The notes under the pieces were generated by a model, which was not told the DNA's origin, searched no databases, and saw only the letters and a list, made by a program, of their open reading frames with translations. Of a DNA stretch of 64,000 nucleotides, positions 34,656-52,209 are shown one piece after another. Position 1 is the first letter of the stretch. Every line of letters starts with the position of its first letter. The DNA is from Asterias rubens (taxonomy: Eukaryota > Echinodermata > Asteroidea > Forcipulatida > Asteriidae): positions 18,483,994-18,547,993 of the forward strand of contig NC_047062.1 in the NCBI RefSeq assembly GCF_902459465.1. The letters are read 5' to 3'. A program made the position numbers and the translations under genes.

Positions 34656-35148
34656 TGACCCCTTGCAGACGCGGAATGCTATTATGCAAAAATGTGCGTT
34701 AAAGCCATTGGACCCTTTCGGTAAACAGTATTGTCCAAGGCCCACACTTCGTGTATCACAACTTCTATATCAAATAACAAAACTGTGAAAATTTGGGCTT
34801 AATCGGTCATCAGAGTCGGGAGAAAATAACGGGAAAACCCACCCTTGTATCCGCGCGTTTCGCCAGGTCATGACATGTGTTTAAAATAAATCCGTAATTC
34901 TCGTTAACGAGAATTGATATTGTTTTACTGTTTTCTCAAAAAGTAAAGCATTTCATGGACTAATATTTCAAGAGAAGTATTTCACCACTACCTTCTGTAA
35001 ACCCTGTAAGTTATTTGTAAATCTGTGAACTTTTTTTTTTTTTTCAGTACCGAAAGGGTCCAATGGCTTTAACCACTTCCACCATTTTGGGGTCGGTCAA
35101 CTCCCAAAATGGTAGGAAAGAGAGTAGGCGTGTCTTGCAAAGGGATCA
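34656..35148. mobile_element. MITE, GACCCCTTGCA family, split by a nested insertion
   Basis: Outer ends TGACCCCTTGCAGACG (34656) and CTTGCAAAGGGATCA (to 35148) are the family termini. The element is interrupted by the complete TTAA-flanked MITE at 34703-35068. Outer sequence totals about 120 bp. Confidence 0.7.
34703..35068 (+). mobile_element. MITE, TTAA/AGCCATTGGACC family (complete, nested)
   Basis: 366 bp between TTAA (34699-34702) and TTAA (35069-35072). The ends are AGCCATTGGACCCTTTCGGT and its reverse complement ACCGAAAGGGTCCAATGGCT. The interior includes a CTCGTTAACGAG palindrome. It shares words such as GTGAAAATTTGGGCTTAATC with the GGCAGTGG family, so the two families appear related. 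Confidence 0.9.
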
Positions 35149-35165
35149 ATAGATAGTATATATAT

Positions 35166-35331
35166 AATAGATGGATTGCAATAGACATCATTGGCTGCCA
35201 TCTTTGATGAATAATGCATGCTTGAAGAGCTATCATTGGCTGAACGTCATGCTAGCGCGTACCTGCGTGCACTTTTCCCTTGTTTTACATCAAAAGTGGC
35301 GGTCAAAGAAGCGTAATGCAATCCATCTATT
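35166..35331. mobile_element. MITE with 15-bp AATAGATGGATTGCA termini
   Basis: 166 bp. AATAGATGGATTGCA (35166-35180) is matched by TGCAATCCATCTATT (35317-35331). Inner arms CATCTTTGATG and CATCAAAAGTGGCGG also partly pair. Confidence 0.8.
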
Positions 35332-36275
35332 CGACTGAAATGTCGGTCTATTTACTGCACCATGTTCTCTGGATGGACCGCGATTAAATTTGGCACAAAA
35401 TTAAGAGGTTAAAGTGAATACCATAAAGAATAATAAACTTAGTTGATTGGCTGTGGTGCCTACAGTTGAAGTACATTGTAATGAACACATTGTACAATGT
35501 GCCTAACCGAGTCCTCATGATAGCATATAATGGAGGTAGTACTGGGTAGTCATTGTGAGATGAAATATTCTCTGATGAATAACAGAAATCTTTATTTTTT
35601 TATTAGTTTGAAAACCTTAAACCATTTTCTTGGTTTAAAGGTAGGGTCATAGATTGATTAACTCTCCAAAATTAATTACCATAAAAATGACTTGATGAGA
35701 AGCACTGCAGCTGTTGATAGTATAAACTATTTTGAGAAAGGATTCCTTTCAAAATAATGAAGTTTGGAAAATTTGTCACTACAAACATTTGAATCTACAT
35801 GAATTGTTTTCTAAGATTTCTGAGGGTTGGTGTCCATTTGCAAATGCTGCGAGGGATGTGGTTGCTGTCATATCACTATTGAAGATGGATTCAAAGTTCT
35901 TGAGAAAATACTGTGACAGTGTTGTGACGTTTTCTCAGTACGTTGACACTTCATCAGCAGGCATGACAGGTGACTTGTATAGTATTTTTTTTTTTTTTTT
36001 TGCCTATAAATCAGCATTACATTGACAAAAACCAATCTATGACACTACCTTTAAAGATGGACATTTTCCAAATGTCTTAGATATTATGAAAGTGTTGAGC
36101 AAAAGGTCAGGAAAAATGTACTTATTTGAACCTGTGTACCAGACAAAACCCCTGTAGATGTATTTATAACACAGCTACTGTTGACTGTAAATGCAGCATA
36201 CATACACCACCAGTGAAGAGCCGCATTTTCCACATTTTCAGTTCACAAAGATCATTATTTGATAATGTGTGAACT
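35332..36275. other. Intergenic with one unexplained open frame
   Basis: The plus-strand frame 35732-36025 is 97 codons. Its central part (about 35813-35968) looks more protein-like than its surroundings and is preceded by a pyrimidine-rich CTAAG and followed by a possible donor CAG|GTGACT. I recognise no family. It could be an isolated exon of an unknown gene or a pseudogene remnant, or chance. Confidence 0.2.
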
Positions 36276-36285
36276 AGTAAGGTAG

Positions 36286-36530
36286 TAGACTTGTGGAAAA
36301 GTCATTGGTCTGCCGCGGTGATATAGTCAAGTTGTGGCAGTGCTCTCACGAGATCACTGCTCTCGCGCGACCTGCTGGTTGCCGACTTCTACTCCCCATT
36401 AATGGGACCGTAGTTGTGAGAGCAGGGGCCAGCAGTCTCGCGAGAATACCGCGGAAATCGCAGGGAGATTCGAAATAGAGTCGAAACACTATCATCGTGA
36501 CAGACATTTAACGACTAGTCCACAAGTCTA
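36286..36530. mobile_element. MITE with 12-bp TIR and 9-bp target duplication (MULE/hAT-like)
   Basis: TAGACTTGTGGA at the left and TCCACAAGTCTA at the right form a perfect 12-bp inverted repeat. They are flanked by the direct repeat GTAAGGTAG (36277-36285 and 36531-36539). A 9-bp duplication is typical of Mutator-like elements. The interior is GC-rich and contains the palindrome TCTCGCGAGA at 36438-36447. Confidence 0.88.
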
Positions 36531-36539
36531 GTAAGGTAG

Positions 36540-39500
36540 ATAAAGTGTGACCCAAAATCGTCCAACTGTGTTGGAAACTTACTACTATTAAAACCCTCCC
36601 AAATAATAATACAAGATAAACTGGAATGGAAAATCGAACCCGAATTGCACAGGCTGAAAAAGGCACCAATTTCAGATGTTTAAAATGCTCACACATAAAA
36701 CCCTGTTGAAAAATTCATTAATTTCTCTTAAATCAAACAATTCTGATAAAAACCATCCAAAGTCCCATAGAAAAAAAAATCACATTTCAAACTCTAAAAA
36801 AAAACAAAAAAACAAAAAAAAACATTCAGTTGATTATGCCTTCTATAAATGTATTGCTACATCGTACCATGTTCATATTATGGTCCCAAATTCCTCCGTG
36901 ATCCATGGACTCAACAAGTTAAACAAGCCTACTAAATAAATACTCTACAGAGCCTAGGCTTGTCATTCAAAAAACAAAAACAACACAAACATGTAAACAA
37001 CAAACAATTGAAAGATTGCATAAATAGGTGGATGGTAAACTTTCCAACAGGGACCTACCACAGGGGTCGAAATTGCCAGTAGCTCGCTAGCCCTGGACTA
37101 CCAGATTTTCAGCCAGGCTACTCATTTATCCAGTTTGATAGCCTGGAGGGCTAGTGGGAAAATAAAACAGTAAATCAACATCACGAACAAAAATGACCTG
37201 TGCTGATGAAATTGTAAAATGAAATACTTTCGGTGACCAATTTGTGCCATAACTAAAAACATATTGTGTTTTTCGGGCCACCAAAATCTCATCAGGGCTA
37301 CTAAAAATTATGGGTTACTATCCCTGCTGACTACCATGAAAATACACTTAATTGACTCTGTACCACCATCTTCTGAAGTAAGCCATACTTATATGCTTGC
37401 TTTAGAAGCTACGTACATGCCAAGCAGTTTGCTTGTTTAGCAAATAACTACAGTACATGTACATACCGTATGAGAGTGTTTTAGGTATTCAGACAAACAC
37501 TGAACTAAGTCCAGTAGACTAACAGTATGAAAGCCTTTATGTAATGTACAACTCAACAAGGAAATATGTCTCATGTAAATTTTCATTTAAAAAATGCACT
37601 GGTTGAATTTACAGCACAGTACATCAAGGCACCCACAGCCGTGATGCCATGTGCTTTTGCTGCAGTGCCCTTTGTAAGTTCCATTACAATTTTAAATTGT
37701 TCAAATAGAAGTGTCCCTTACAAGAGGAAAATTGCTGTTCCCCTTTAAGAATGAATTTCAAGGCCTGGCACATTTACATCAGGGCTAGAAATTAACACTA
37801 GACTGCAGGGCCTAGGCCAGTGCTTTTAGCATTGGGCCAGTAAAATGAAGAACGCACAAGCCTGGTGGTTTTGTTGTTTTTGATCGACTAAACCAGTTGT
37901 GTAATATCTTCTTTGTAAAAAATGTTCTCAGTTAATCTGATATTTTAATTGTGTGTCAAAGTACTGTTTAAAATGGGAACAAAGACCCTTATATTGCAAT
38001 TAGAATATCACAGTAAATAATCCACCCATTTTCCCCCTGAAAAAAAAAATACATTAACAAAAAACAAATGAAAAAGTAACATTTGAAAAAACCTGGAAAA
38101 AAAAAACCAACACATACAATTTTACATATTAAGCAGACACTCAAAAAGACATCTCAGAATGCATACCGACAGAAAGATGATTTGTTAACATCAAAACAAC
38201 ACACTTCAACTGTTAAGTTCAGTGATTTTGTCGTTGCATAAATTTGTTTTTGAGATTTTAGTTCTTGATCAACGGTTGTTTTCATTTTAATCAGCATTCA
38301 TGTATCAGGAACAATAATTATAGTTCAAATAACACCTGCTTTTTATGTTTTGTGATCTGAAAGTAAGTTGTAATTTCATAGGCACTTGGATTGTCCAATT
38401 TTGCTTATAAAAAAACCCTAAATTAAACAACTCTTTTTTTTAAATTTGATTGATGATTAAGATTGTCTGTGATTGTCTGTGCTTGTATGTAGTCTGTATG
38501 GCGGCAAGATATTCTTTGAAATATTAGTTTGACTTTTTTTATTAGGGATAAGTTGACTCTACACTGTAAAATGTATGAATACAAAATACACTGTGTATCA
38601 CAAATGTATGCACAGGACGTATGCACATGTACAACACATACATGCAGACCATGACAAGCATGAACACAGAGTACACACCAGTGTCCAATTTCAAAAATTG
38701 CATAAAACACAAAAACTTGCTAAGCACATGAAAACATTGCATAGCAAAAACAAGTTACCATCCAACAATCCATTAAGTTAAAATCGTTGTGATTGGTTCC
38801 CTTATCAATTCTTTGCTTAGCAAATAAATTAAATCAGTATTTTTGGCCAGACAAATTTATGAAATTTGGCCTGGCTGTCATGTAACCTCCAAATTGTACA
38901 GGAAGGACAGGTCATGGACAGGTCATGGCGATTGTTCATTTGTTTGTAACATGAACAGTGTAATAAGAATACAAGCAACTACACTGTACATTGTGCAGTC
39001 TTAAAACTCACTGTTTCGTTTGTTTGCATCAAAGCACACAGCATGGAACATGTATTGTTCTGTGCATCCTTGACCAAGGGTGCTACATGTATATCACAGT
39101 ATACATGTACATGTAGGATAAAATGGCAGAAAACATCAGAGGTACAGGAATGTGCAATATATAATTATTTGGACTGGTCTGTACTACAGGCTGTACTTGT
39201 ACAAACATCGTAGGCACAATGCGCATAATATGTACATTCAACCTGACAACATACTTGACTGTTCAGCACAAACAATTTCTTACACTAATGTCATAGAGTT
39301 TCCTAACTGTAGAAATCAGGTACCTACAGGCAATACTGCATCACACAGTATGTAACATACCATAACTTCAAACATCTTCATGGCTCATGGCTCTTCATGA
39401 ACACAAAACTATGCTCTCACAGTTTGTGTTAAAGGTATACACTCCACAACCGAAGTGTGAAGTTTCAGTGACTATGCAAGTCATTAATTAAACACGTGAA

Positions 39501-40904
39501 TATTCAACATGTAAGGACACACAACCAAAACATACGGACATACAAAATACAAAGTGTCAGAGGCAATAAATATGTGTACTTAAAAAAAACAAAAAAAAAA
39601 CAAGCACAACAAAAAGTCCCATGGATCAATTGAAAACTAAACACTGAACAGTGTATTGACTCATTGGGAGAGGAATTAAAAAACGTCATTGATTTCAGTA
39701 CAAGCATCTAAGCATAACTTTTTTTCCTGCCAGACCACAGTTACACTTATACTTCAGATTTCATTAGACTCTGTACAAAAATATCGTTGTTATTAAGTAT
39801 TTTTTAAAGAATTTCAGTCATTATTTGTTTGATTTTTCATCCTCTTCTTCCTTACAAGTAATTTCTCCTGGCAGTGCAACTTTATCGTATTGTACATTTC
39901 CTTTTTGCACTGCGAGCACATTGCACAAACTCACACACATATTTTTTTGGTAAATATTTGCGTTAGCTAAACTGGCTGAAAGTTGGAATGCCTTTTTTCC
40001 CGTTTAGACATTTTGTCGGGCAACATTCTCTGGAAATATTTGAATTGAAGGAAATGCATTAACCAACAGCCAGGTTCTATAATTAATTTATAATTGAGAT
40101 AATTTATATCTTGAGATAGTTAGTACATGTAGGTGGGTCAACAGCAACAAAAATAATGTTTTCAAAAAATACTTTTTTTTCTACTAACACATTACTTTGT
40201 TCTGTTCTTGTCAAAGCCTCTAGTTTTCTGCCGATAATAGTATCTACACCCCGATCTCAACTGAAAAATTTCATTTGGGGATTTTTTTAGTTTGTTGTTT
40301 GTCAAATCAAAATAAATATAAACTGAACCAATGGTATCTGAGGTTTGTCCATACTCATGACCTGACATTAAAACAGTCACAATTGTCTGCTTAATGCGCA
40401 GGACACTAAAATGAAACTCCCAAGATTCCACAACCCCACATGCGTGTGTAGTGGTTTGTGACCTGTCATGCATCATAAACCGCACAATGCTAAAAAATCA
40501 GATCAAATGAAATCCAAAGTAAAATATAGATAAGTTTGAGTTTGTCTTTGCTATTTAAATTTTGTTTAAAGTTGCCACCATGCCATACAAGCCGATTTGA
40601 AAGCAACCAATTCCAATCTACACAAAGAAAAAACACTTTTAATTTTTCACATAATCTTATTTGGAGATAGAAAGACACGATTAGAGAATTAATGTAAAAA
40701 TGAATAGTCCCTTTTTTCATTCAGTGCAGTTGGTTGCCTTTAAGTTGTCTAAATTTTGGAGAACAGTTTGCGAGGTGAAAGATACATTGGGAAATCAAAG
40801 TTAACTACATGGTATAATAAATAAATCTGAATGTTTGAGATCGGGGTAGAGAAAACATCACCAACCTACATAAAATGTATTTTGCATGCATAGATTGTAA
40901 AAAT
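36540..40904. other. Region downstream of NANP, nothing coding seen
   Basis: A+T-rich with A-runs near 36770-36830 and 38040-38110. Fragments near 37075-37330 (GGGCTAGTGGG, CAGGGCTACTAA) and 37780-37850 look like dispersed repeat relics. Part may be 3'UTR of the minus-strand NANP gene; I could not place its polyadenylation signal. Confidence 0.35.
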
Positions 40905-42426
40905 TTACTGAGATAGGGAGGCGATACCATTGATGTCATCTAGTACCATCTCTAAGTCTAGGACTGAGGCAATACTGTACGTTGGACTTGGAAAGTAGAT
41001 CTCTTTGTTCTGTCGCTGAGGGTCGATCCACACTGTTGCCCGGCAACCGGAATCAAGGCCTCCCTGTATGTCAGTGCTGAGGCAGTCGCCGACCATGATA
41101 CACTCCTCTGGTGTCGCTGATAGCATCTCAAAGGCCGTCTCGAAGATGGAGATATCTGGCTTGGGATGAGGCTGCTCGCCACTCACTATGATGCCATCAA
41201 AGTACTTGTCGGCTCCGCACTTCGCCATCTTCTCTCTCTGTATTCCAGATGGTCCATTAGTCATGAGGAGCAACTTGTAATCCTTGCATAAGCGGGCGAG
41301 CAATTTCTTCACGTCCTCGCTGAAGGTCATGTGCTCTAGGCGGCCTGTCATCCAAGTACGGTAGAGCAGGTATGCAGCATCTTTTGGATGGCAACTGTTC
41401 AGCGCTCGCTGCCACAGCTCAGTGCGCCATTCTGCAACAGGTATGATTTCGTTGGGATCTTTCTCTGCCTCAACGAGGTACTTCCTAAATGCCCTGACTA
41501 CATCATCAGCGTCAACATCAGGGAACTGTGAAACCAGGACTTTCTTCACCTAGTATCCGAAAAAAGAGAGATGAATACGGTGGCTTATATTTCGGGCGGC
41601 TTACATTGACACGTAAAGTAAGCTTCACCCTTCAGCAATTTTTACTAAAACTAAATAGGCAAAGTTCGCTTACTTCAATCTGTCAATAGTTTTTTTATTT
41701 TATTAATCGGAACTATTGAAGTTTCTTATTCTAGTTAGAACTGTAACTGCCTTAAAATATTACAATAATGAATACATAATACTAATAGTATTTTATTAGT
41801 AATACTAAATAGTATAGAGACATCATCTTTCACTTTGTTTTAAAAACAAATTTATGAGCATGAGAAACTATGTGAACAAAGCTTTGGATTCCCGAGTCTG
41901 GTCAGTCGGCACTACCAGGAATGAAAATATTTTGTTAATCGTTATTTTTTTAAATTAAATTAAATATTTCTCAATCAAACACACCGACTACCACCTTGAT
42001 TTGTTTTTATCATCTTCTTCAAAAAACTTATTTAGTAAAGTGTGATATAATGCTAAAATTGACAAGTGTCATGATATTATAGAATTAAATTTCACAAATT
42101 TATAAACAGTAAAAAAATGTACTTTCCTTACAGCGCCCCCAACGTTATGTTTGTTATGTTGTGCATATCATACGCGTATACTTTTCTTTTGTTTTACTTT
42201 ATTTTGATTGAACTTTGCGTTCCAGACTTCGTCAGGTCCGTAAAGTTTAAAAGCTATTTATATACAAATGGAGGTGTATTTACAAATGAATCCTGCAAAA
42301 AACATTATTGTATTTATCAAAGTTATATATTACCTCTTTAAAAGCAAAAGTATCGGCGTTTCTTGTGTCAATTAGCGTGTTATCTAGATCGAAAATGATC
42401 GCCAACACTTTCTGGGTGGCCGCCAT
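40905..42426 (-). CDS. NANP: N-acylneuraminate-9-phosphatase (HAD superfamily)
   Basis: Dephosphorylates N-acetylneuraminate-9-phosphate to free sialic acid, the last step before CMP activation; cytosolic, Mg-dependent. Two exons on the minus strand: 42426-42334 (31 codons) and 41549-40905 (ends with the stop). The join is in phase 0 (GAG|GTAAT ... CTAG|GTG), giving 245 aa against ~248 in human. HAD motif I is IFDLDNTLIDT (nucleophile D13, D15), motif II threonine is in LLLMTNGPS (T128), motif III lysine in PHPKPD (K161), and motif IV is MVGDCLSTDIQGG (D186). The helical cap follows motif I as in the NANP/HDHD4 group. The start codon sits in CAACATGGCGGC, which also matches a YY1 site. Transcribed divergently from RAD51. 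Confidence 0.95.
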
Positions 42427-42430
42427 GTTG
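42418..42430 (-). promoter_or_regulatory. YY1-like motif overlapping the NANP start codon
   Basis: The minus strand reads CAACATGGCGGCC, matching the AANATGGCGGC consensus known for YY1 sites located just downstream of transcription starts, including over start codons. Inferred from sequence match only. Confidence 0.45.
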
Positions 42431-43665
42431 GAAGATTACCCACAATTCCAAGAACGCGAATACCAAAAATACAAGCTCCCTCCATTTATTGTTTTGGGGG
42501 GTTCTGAATTATGTGTTAAGTTGTGTTGACATTTAAATATTCAAATGAAATACGTTTTGGGAAGATTATTTTAGTTAATGTTATTCCAAACTATATATAA
42601 TTTCCAAACAAAAATGATGTTTCTTTAAAAAAATGCAAAGACACGTTCTGCGCCAGTGATGACCGCCCCTCAAATAAAAGTGGTGTGAGCTAATTCTCGC
42701 GCGGGTTGTCTGAACTTGTTCAAGAAGTCTACGTTATCCAATTTCGAAGCTGTTTTTTATTGTTTCTGGTCATCTTACCGTTGTAAGTAAATGCTGCAGC
42801 AATTATTCTTCCAATATAAACGTTGTTGTTATTGACCCTTAAAAAACAGCAGAAATAGCTACCCCTGGCTTCACATAATGCGATTTTATGAGTGGTTTTT
42901 GCCTCCGAAAATCCATCATCATGATCGGTCATGGATTCATTATGATATGATGATGATTTGTTTGTTGTGTAACCCACCCAAACTGCACTGCTGACATCGT
43001 CGTGTCGATCTGATTTTGATGTATAAATTGTTGCTCTTGTGTTTCTTGTTGTATGTCACTGTATAATGCTGTACTGATGTTAGAATTGCTACAATTACCT
43101 CATTTATGAAACTGAATTTTAGCGGAAAGACGTTCTGAATCTGACAGTGACACCACTTTTTATTGCAACTATTGGAGACCCTGTAAAGTCAAAATCACCT
43201 CACCGGAATCAGCAGGGGCATGAGCGAGGGCAGCAGGGGGAAACCAATTAATCAATTTAAAAGCGCTAAGGAGCTACAACTATTGCAACTAAACAGAACA
43301 CTCAACCCCTCAAAAGGTAATTGATTAGGATGTTCACCACAGGATATATGGAAATATTAAGTTCATTCTCTTCTGCTCTCACATTTGACTTCGCTACTTC
43401 CATTGCATTCAGTGCTTTTGCAGTAAGTTTTGTGTGAATATGGATGGGCGTTTTATAAGGCTTCATTTAGCCTTCATTATGCAGAGCCCGAATCTACAGG
43501 GTAACAGGTAAACAGGTAATTATTGAATGTAATGTCCTTTTTAACAATTTTTTTTAGTGGTTCTATTAAGTAGTGCACAAAATTTAAGTTGTGGTGGCTG
43601 ATTTGCTTCTAACTCTCCAATCCATTGGTTAATTTTCAGGTTGTTTAAACATACAATAAGAAGCT
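42427..43665. promoter_or_regulatory. Divergent NANP/RAD51 intergenic region with RAD51 5'UTR intron
   Basis: The two start codons are 1.24 kb apart and face away from each other. TTCTCGCGCGGG at 42693-42704 is a GC-rich, E2F-like word in otherwise A+T-rich DNA. A donor GTAAGT at 42783 and an acceptor TTTTCAG ending at 43639 would define a RAD51 5'UTR intron, leaving a 26-base untranslated stretch before the ATG. A bidirectional promoter is plausible but not demonstrated. Confidence 0.4.
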
Positions 43666-49633
<5,968 letters not shown>

Positions 49634-51006
49634 GGTCTCATGGTTGCAAGTGTAATGGGATTCTTCCAAACACTGTGCCGGCTTTACAGTGTGCCTCAAA
49701 CAATTATTAGAAACATTTTTGTATTGACTCAATTCAGTTGACGCAATTCTCACAATAATCTTGTTGGTGCCATTTTGGAAGTCGATGTTCCTATGTGTTA
49801 TACAGTGTAGTGTGCATTTTAGGCCATGCGGCGTTTACACGCTTAACAAATAATTATTTACATTAATTTGACTCTCAGAATTGTGAGCGTGGCAGACCGG
49901 AGCCACTTCTGACAATGGATCTTATACATTGATGTCATCAAAGTAAACTGGTAACGATACAATGGAAATGTGCAGGAATGCCAATTACCAACCTCACTTT
50001 GACCTCTAGGCGAGGCTGCCCTTCTAAAATCGCATCATATTAATAAGGTCTATGTTGAAGAGTCAATTAGCTTCTTTTGATTTTTATGTTTTACTCACAA
50101 AAATGTGATGCCCTGGATTTGCTTTTCACACACTTGGCAAAGTCACAAAGTTAATACATTTGCCAACTTGTGTCTTTTGTTATAAGGTGAATGAAGAAGA
50201 TTAAAGAACTTTCCTCAACTCTTATAATTTTGATGTATAAAGTGTACAGATTACTAATGTAAAAGTAATTTATCTCTTTAATGTAGATAATTAATGTAGT
50301 TAATGTAGTAGTAGTGGTAGTTGGAGAGATAGAGCAGTTAGAACTTGTCCAGAGAAATGCCTTTTATAAACAAGAATGTCACACACACAAAATGTGAACA
50401 GCAAATACTGTGTTTTATGTATTGTTAGTTCTAGTAATTTGAATGATATTTAAACCTCTGCAGAATATAGTGGCTGTATGTAGTGTTTGATTTTGGGCTT
50501 TGAGGCATTGCCAACTTGAAGTATCAGAGTTGTGGGACTTAAGAGAACACAATTTGTTTGGTGAAATTCATTCTTAATTGAAAGTCAATACATACACTTT
50601 GATGTACAAGGACACTTTATTTCACCTTAATTGCAAGCAAAAGTAATTGTACAACATGTGAACCAGAGGCTTCAAACCTTTAACAGTGCTATATATATCT
50701 GGTTGTGTTTTCCATTTCAACAAATCAGGGAGTCAAATTCTGACCTTTAGCCTGTTCGAGATCAAGCTGAAAAAAAAAAAATAACCTCTGAAAGTGATCA
50801 CATCTACATATCTGACTGAGGCAATCAAATGAACAAGAATACGTTGAGCCCAGTAGAGCAGGGTAAAGGTTACTTTCAACAAACCAACTTGTTCAGGAAA
50901 AGAGCACAAAAAGGTGATACACCTTTAATTATTACAAACGTGTAAATACTTTGTGAATTTGAATTTCCCAAAACCATTAGTTTACATAGATAAATACAAT
51001 AGAACT
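49634..51006. other. RAD51 3' flank / 3'UTR
   Basis: Sequence after the RAD51 stop. No canonical AATAAA lies in the first 500 bases; an ATTAAA variant occurs near 50200, which may be the RAD51 polyadenylation signal. No other coding sequence seen. Confidence 0.35.
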
Positions 51007-51010
51007 TTAA

Positions 51011-51388
51011 AGGCAGTGGACACTATTGGTAATTACTCAAAATAATTATTGGCATAAAACCTTTCTTGGTGACGAGTAATGGGGAGAGGTTGATGGTATA
51101 AAACATTGTGAGAAACGGCTCCCTCTGAAGTGCCATAATTATCGAGAAAGAAGTAATTTTCCACGAATTGGATTTCGAGACCTCAGATTTAGAACTTGAG
51201 GTCTCGAAATCAACCATCTAAACGCACACAACTTCGTGTGACAAGGGCTATTTTTCTTTCATTATTATCTTGCATCTTAGATGACCGATTGAGCTCAAAT
51301 TTTCACAGGTTTGTTATTTTATGCATATGTTGAGATACAGCAACTGTGAAGGCTAGTCTTTGACAATTACCAATAGTGTCCAGTATCT
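51011..51388 (-). mobile_element. MITE, TTAA/GGCAGTGG family (complete)
   Basis: 378 bp between TTAA (51007-51010) and TTAA (51389-51392). The left end is AGGCAGTGGACACTATTGG and the right end CCAATAGTGTCCAGTATCT. The interior has a hairpin, GATTTCGAGACCTC and GAGGTCTCGAAATC (about 51172-51212). Lies between the convergent RAD51 and ZFYVE19 genes. Confidence 0.9.
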
Positions 51389-52209
51389 TTAAGTCCAACA
51401 TCGCTGTATGTACAGTTAGAGGCAATGAGAAGCCATATATCCATCGCTATTTCATTTTTGTAAACATGGCTTGCAAATGTTAAAATAAAATTTCACAGAA
51501 AAAAACATCCAGTTTCTTTACTTTGAAATATCTTACTTGTTCCATTCACTTACAGTTATAATTGATATTGCATTATATTGAGTTCCAAGCATCAAACTCA
51601 GTTCTGATGGGTGAGTTTTCAGTGGGTTCGAACCCAAGTCATGACACTTGTGTTTACTGGCAAGGAGTTAATGGATACCTGAGAGCACTGCCATGAATGT
51701 ACTGACTTAGGAAATCTAGGTTATGCAATACAGTTGTCATTTTTGCAACTGTTAACGGTAATTTTTTTGCTCAGCCAAGAAATTAATTTTCTGCTTGACA
51801 GCTTTATGATATTGGGCCAAAGCACTAGCTCAACAACGTTTCCCCAGCTCTAAATTATGACCAACCACGGCTCTTGGTCTGGGCAGCCAGCACTATAGTT
51901 TATGCCAAATTTACCAAGAGTTTGTATATCAAAGTATAGCCCGGTTCATACTTACTGCAAATGCGAGCGTATTTTGACGTCACATGGCTGTTTTCTCAGC
52001 AAATGTTTCGCAGGAGTTGAACACAACTGAAATGAACCGGGCTTAACCTGGTTTTGTTTTTACAATAACTGAAATTACATTGAAAGTATGTCAATAAACT
52101 TATATCAACAGTGTAGTATTTTGGCTGCCAGGACATGCCATGGAATGCACAAGGCCACTTTATGAATAAACAAGTTGATATTTTGTTTATACTTGAGAAT
52201 TTGAAGTCA

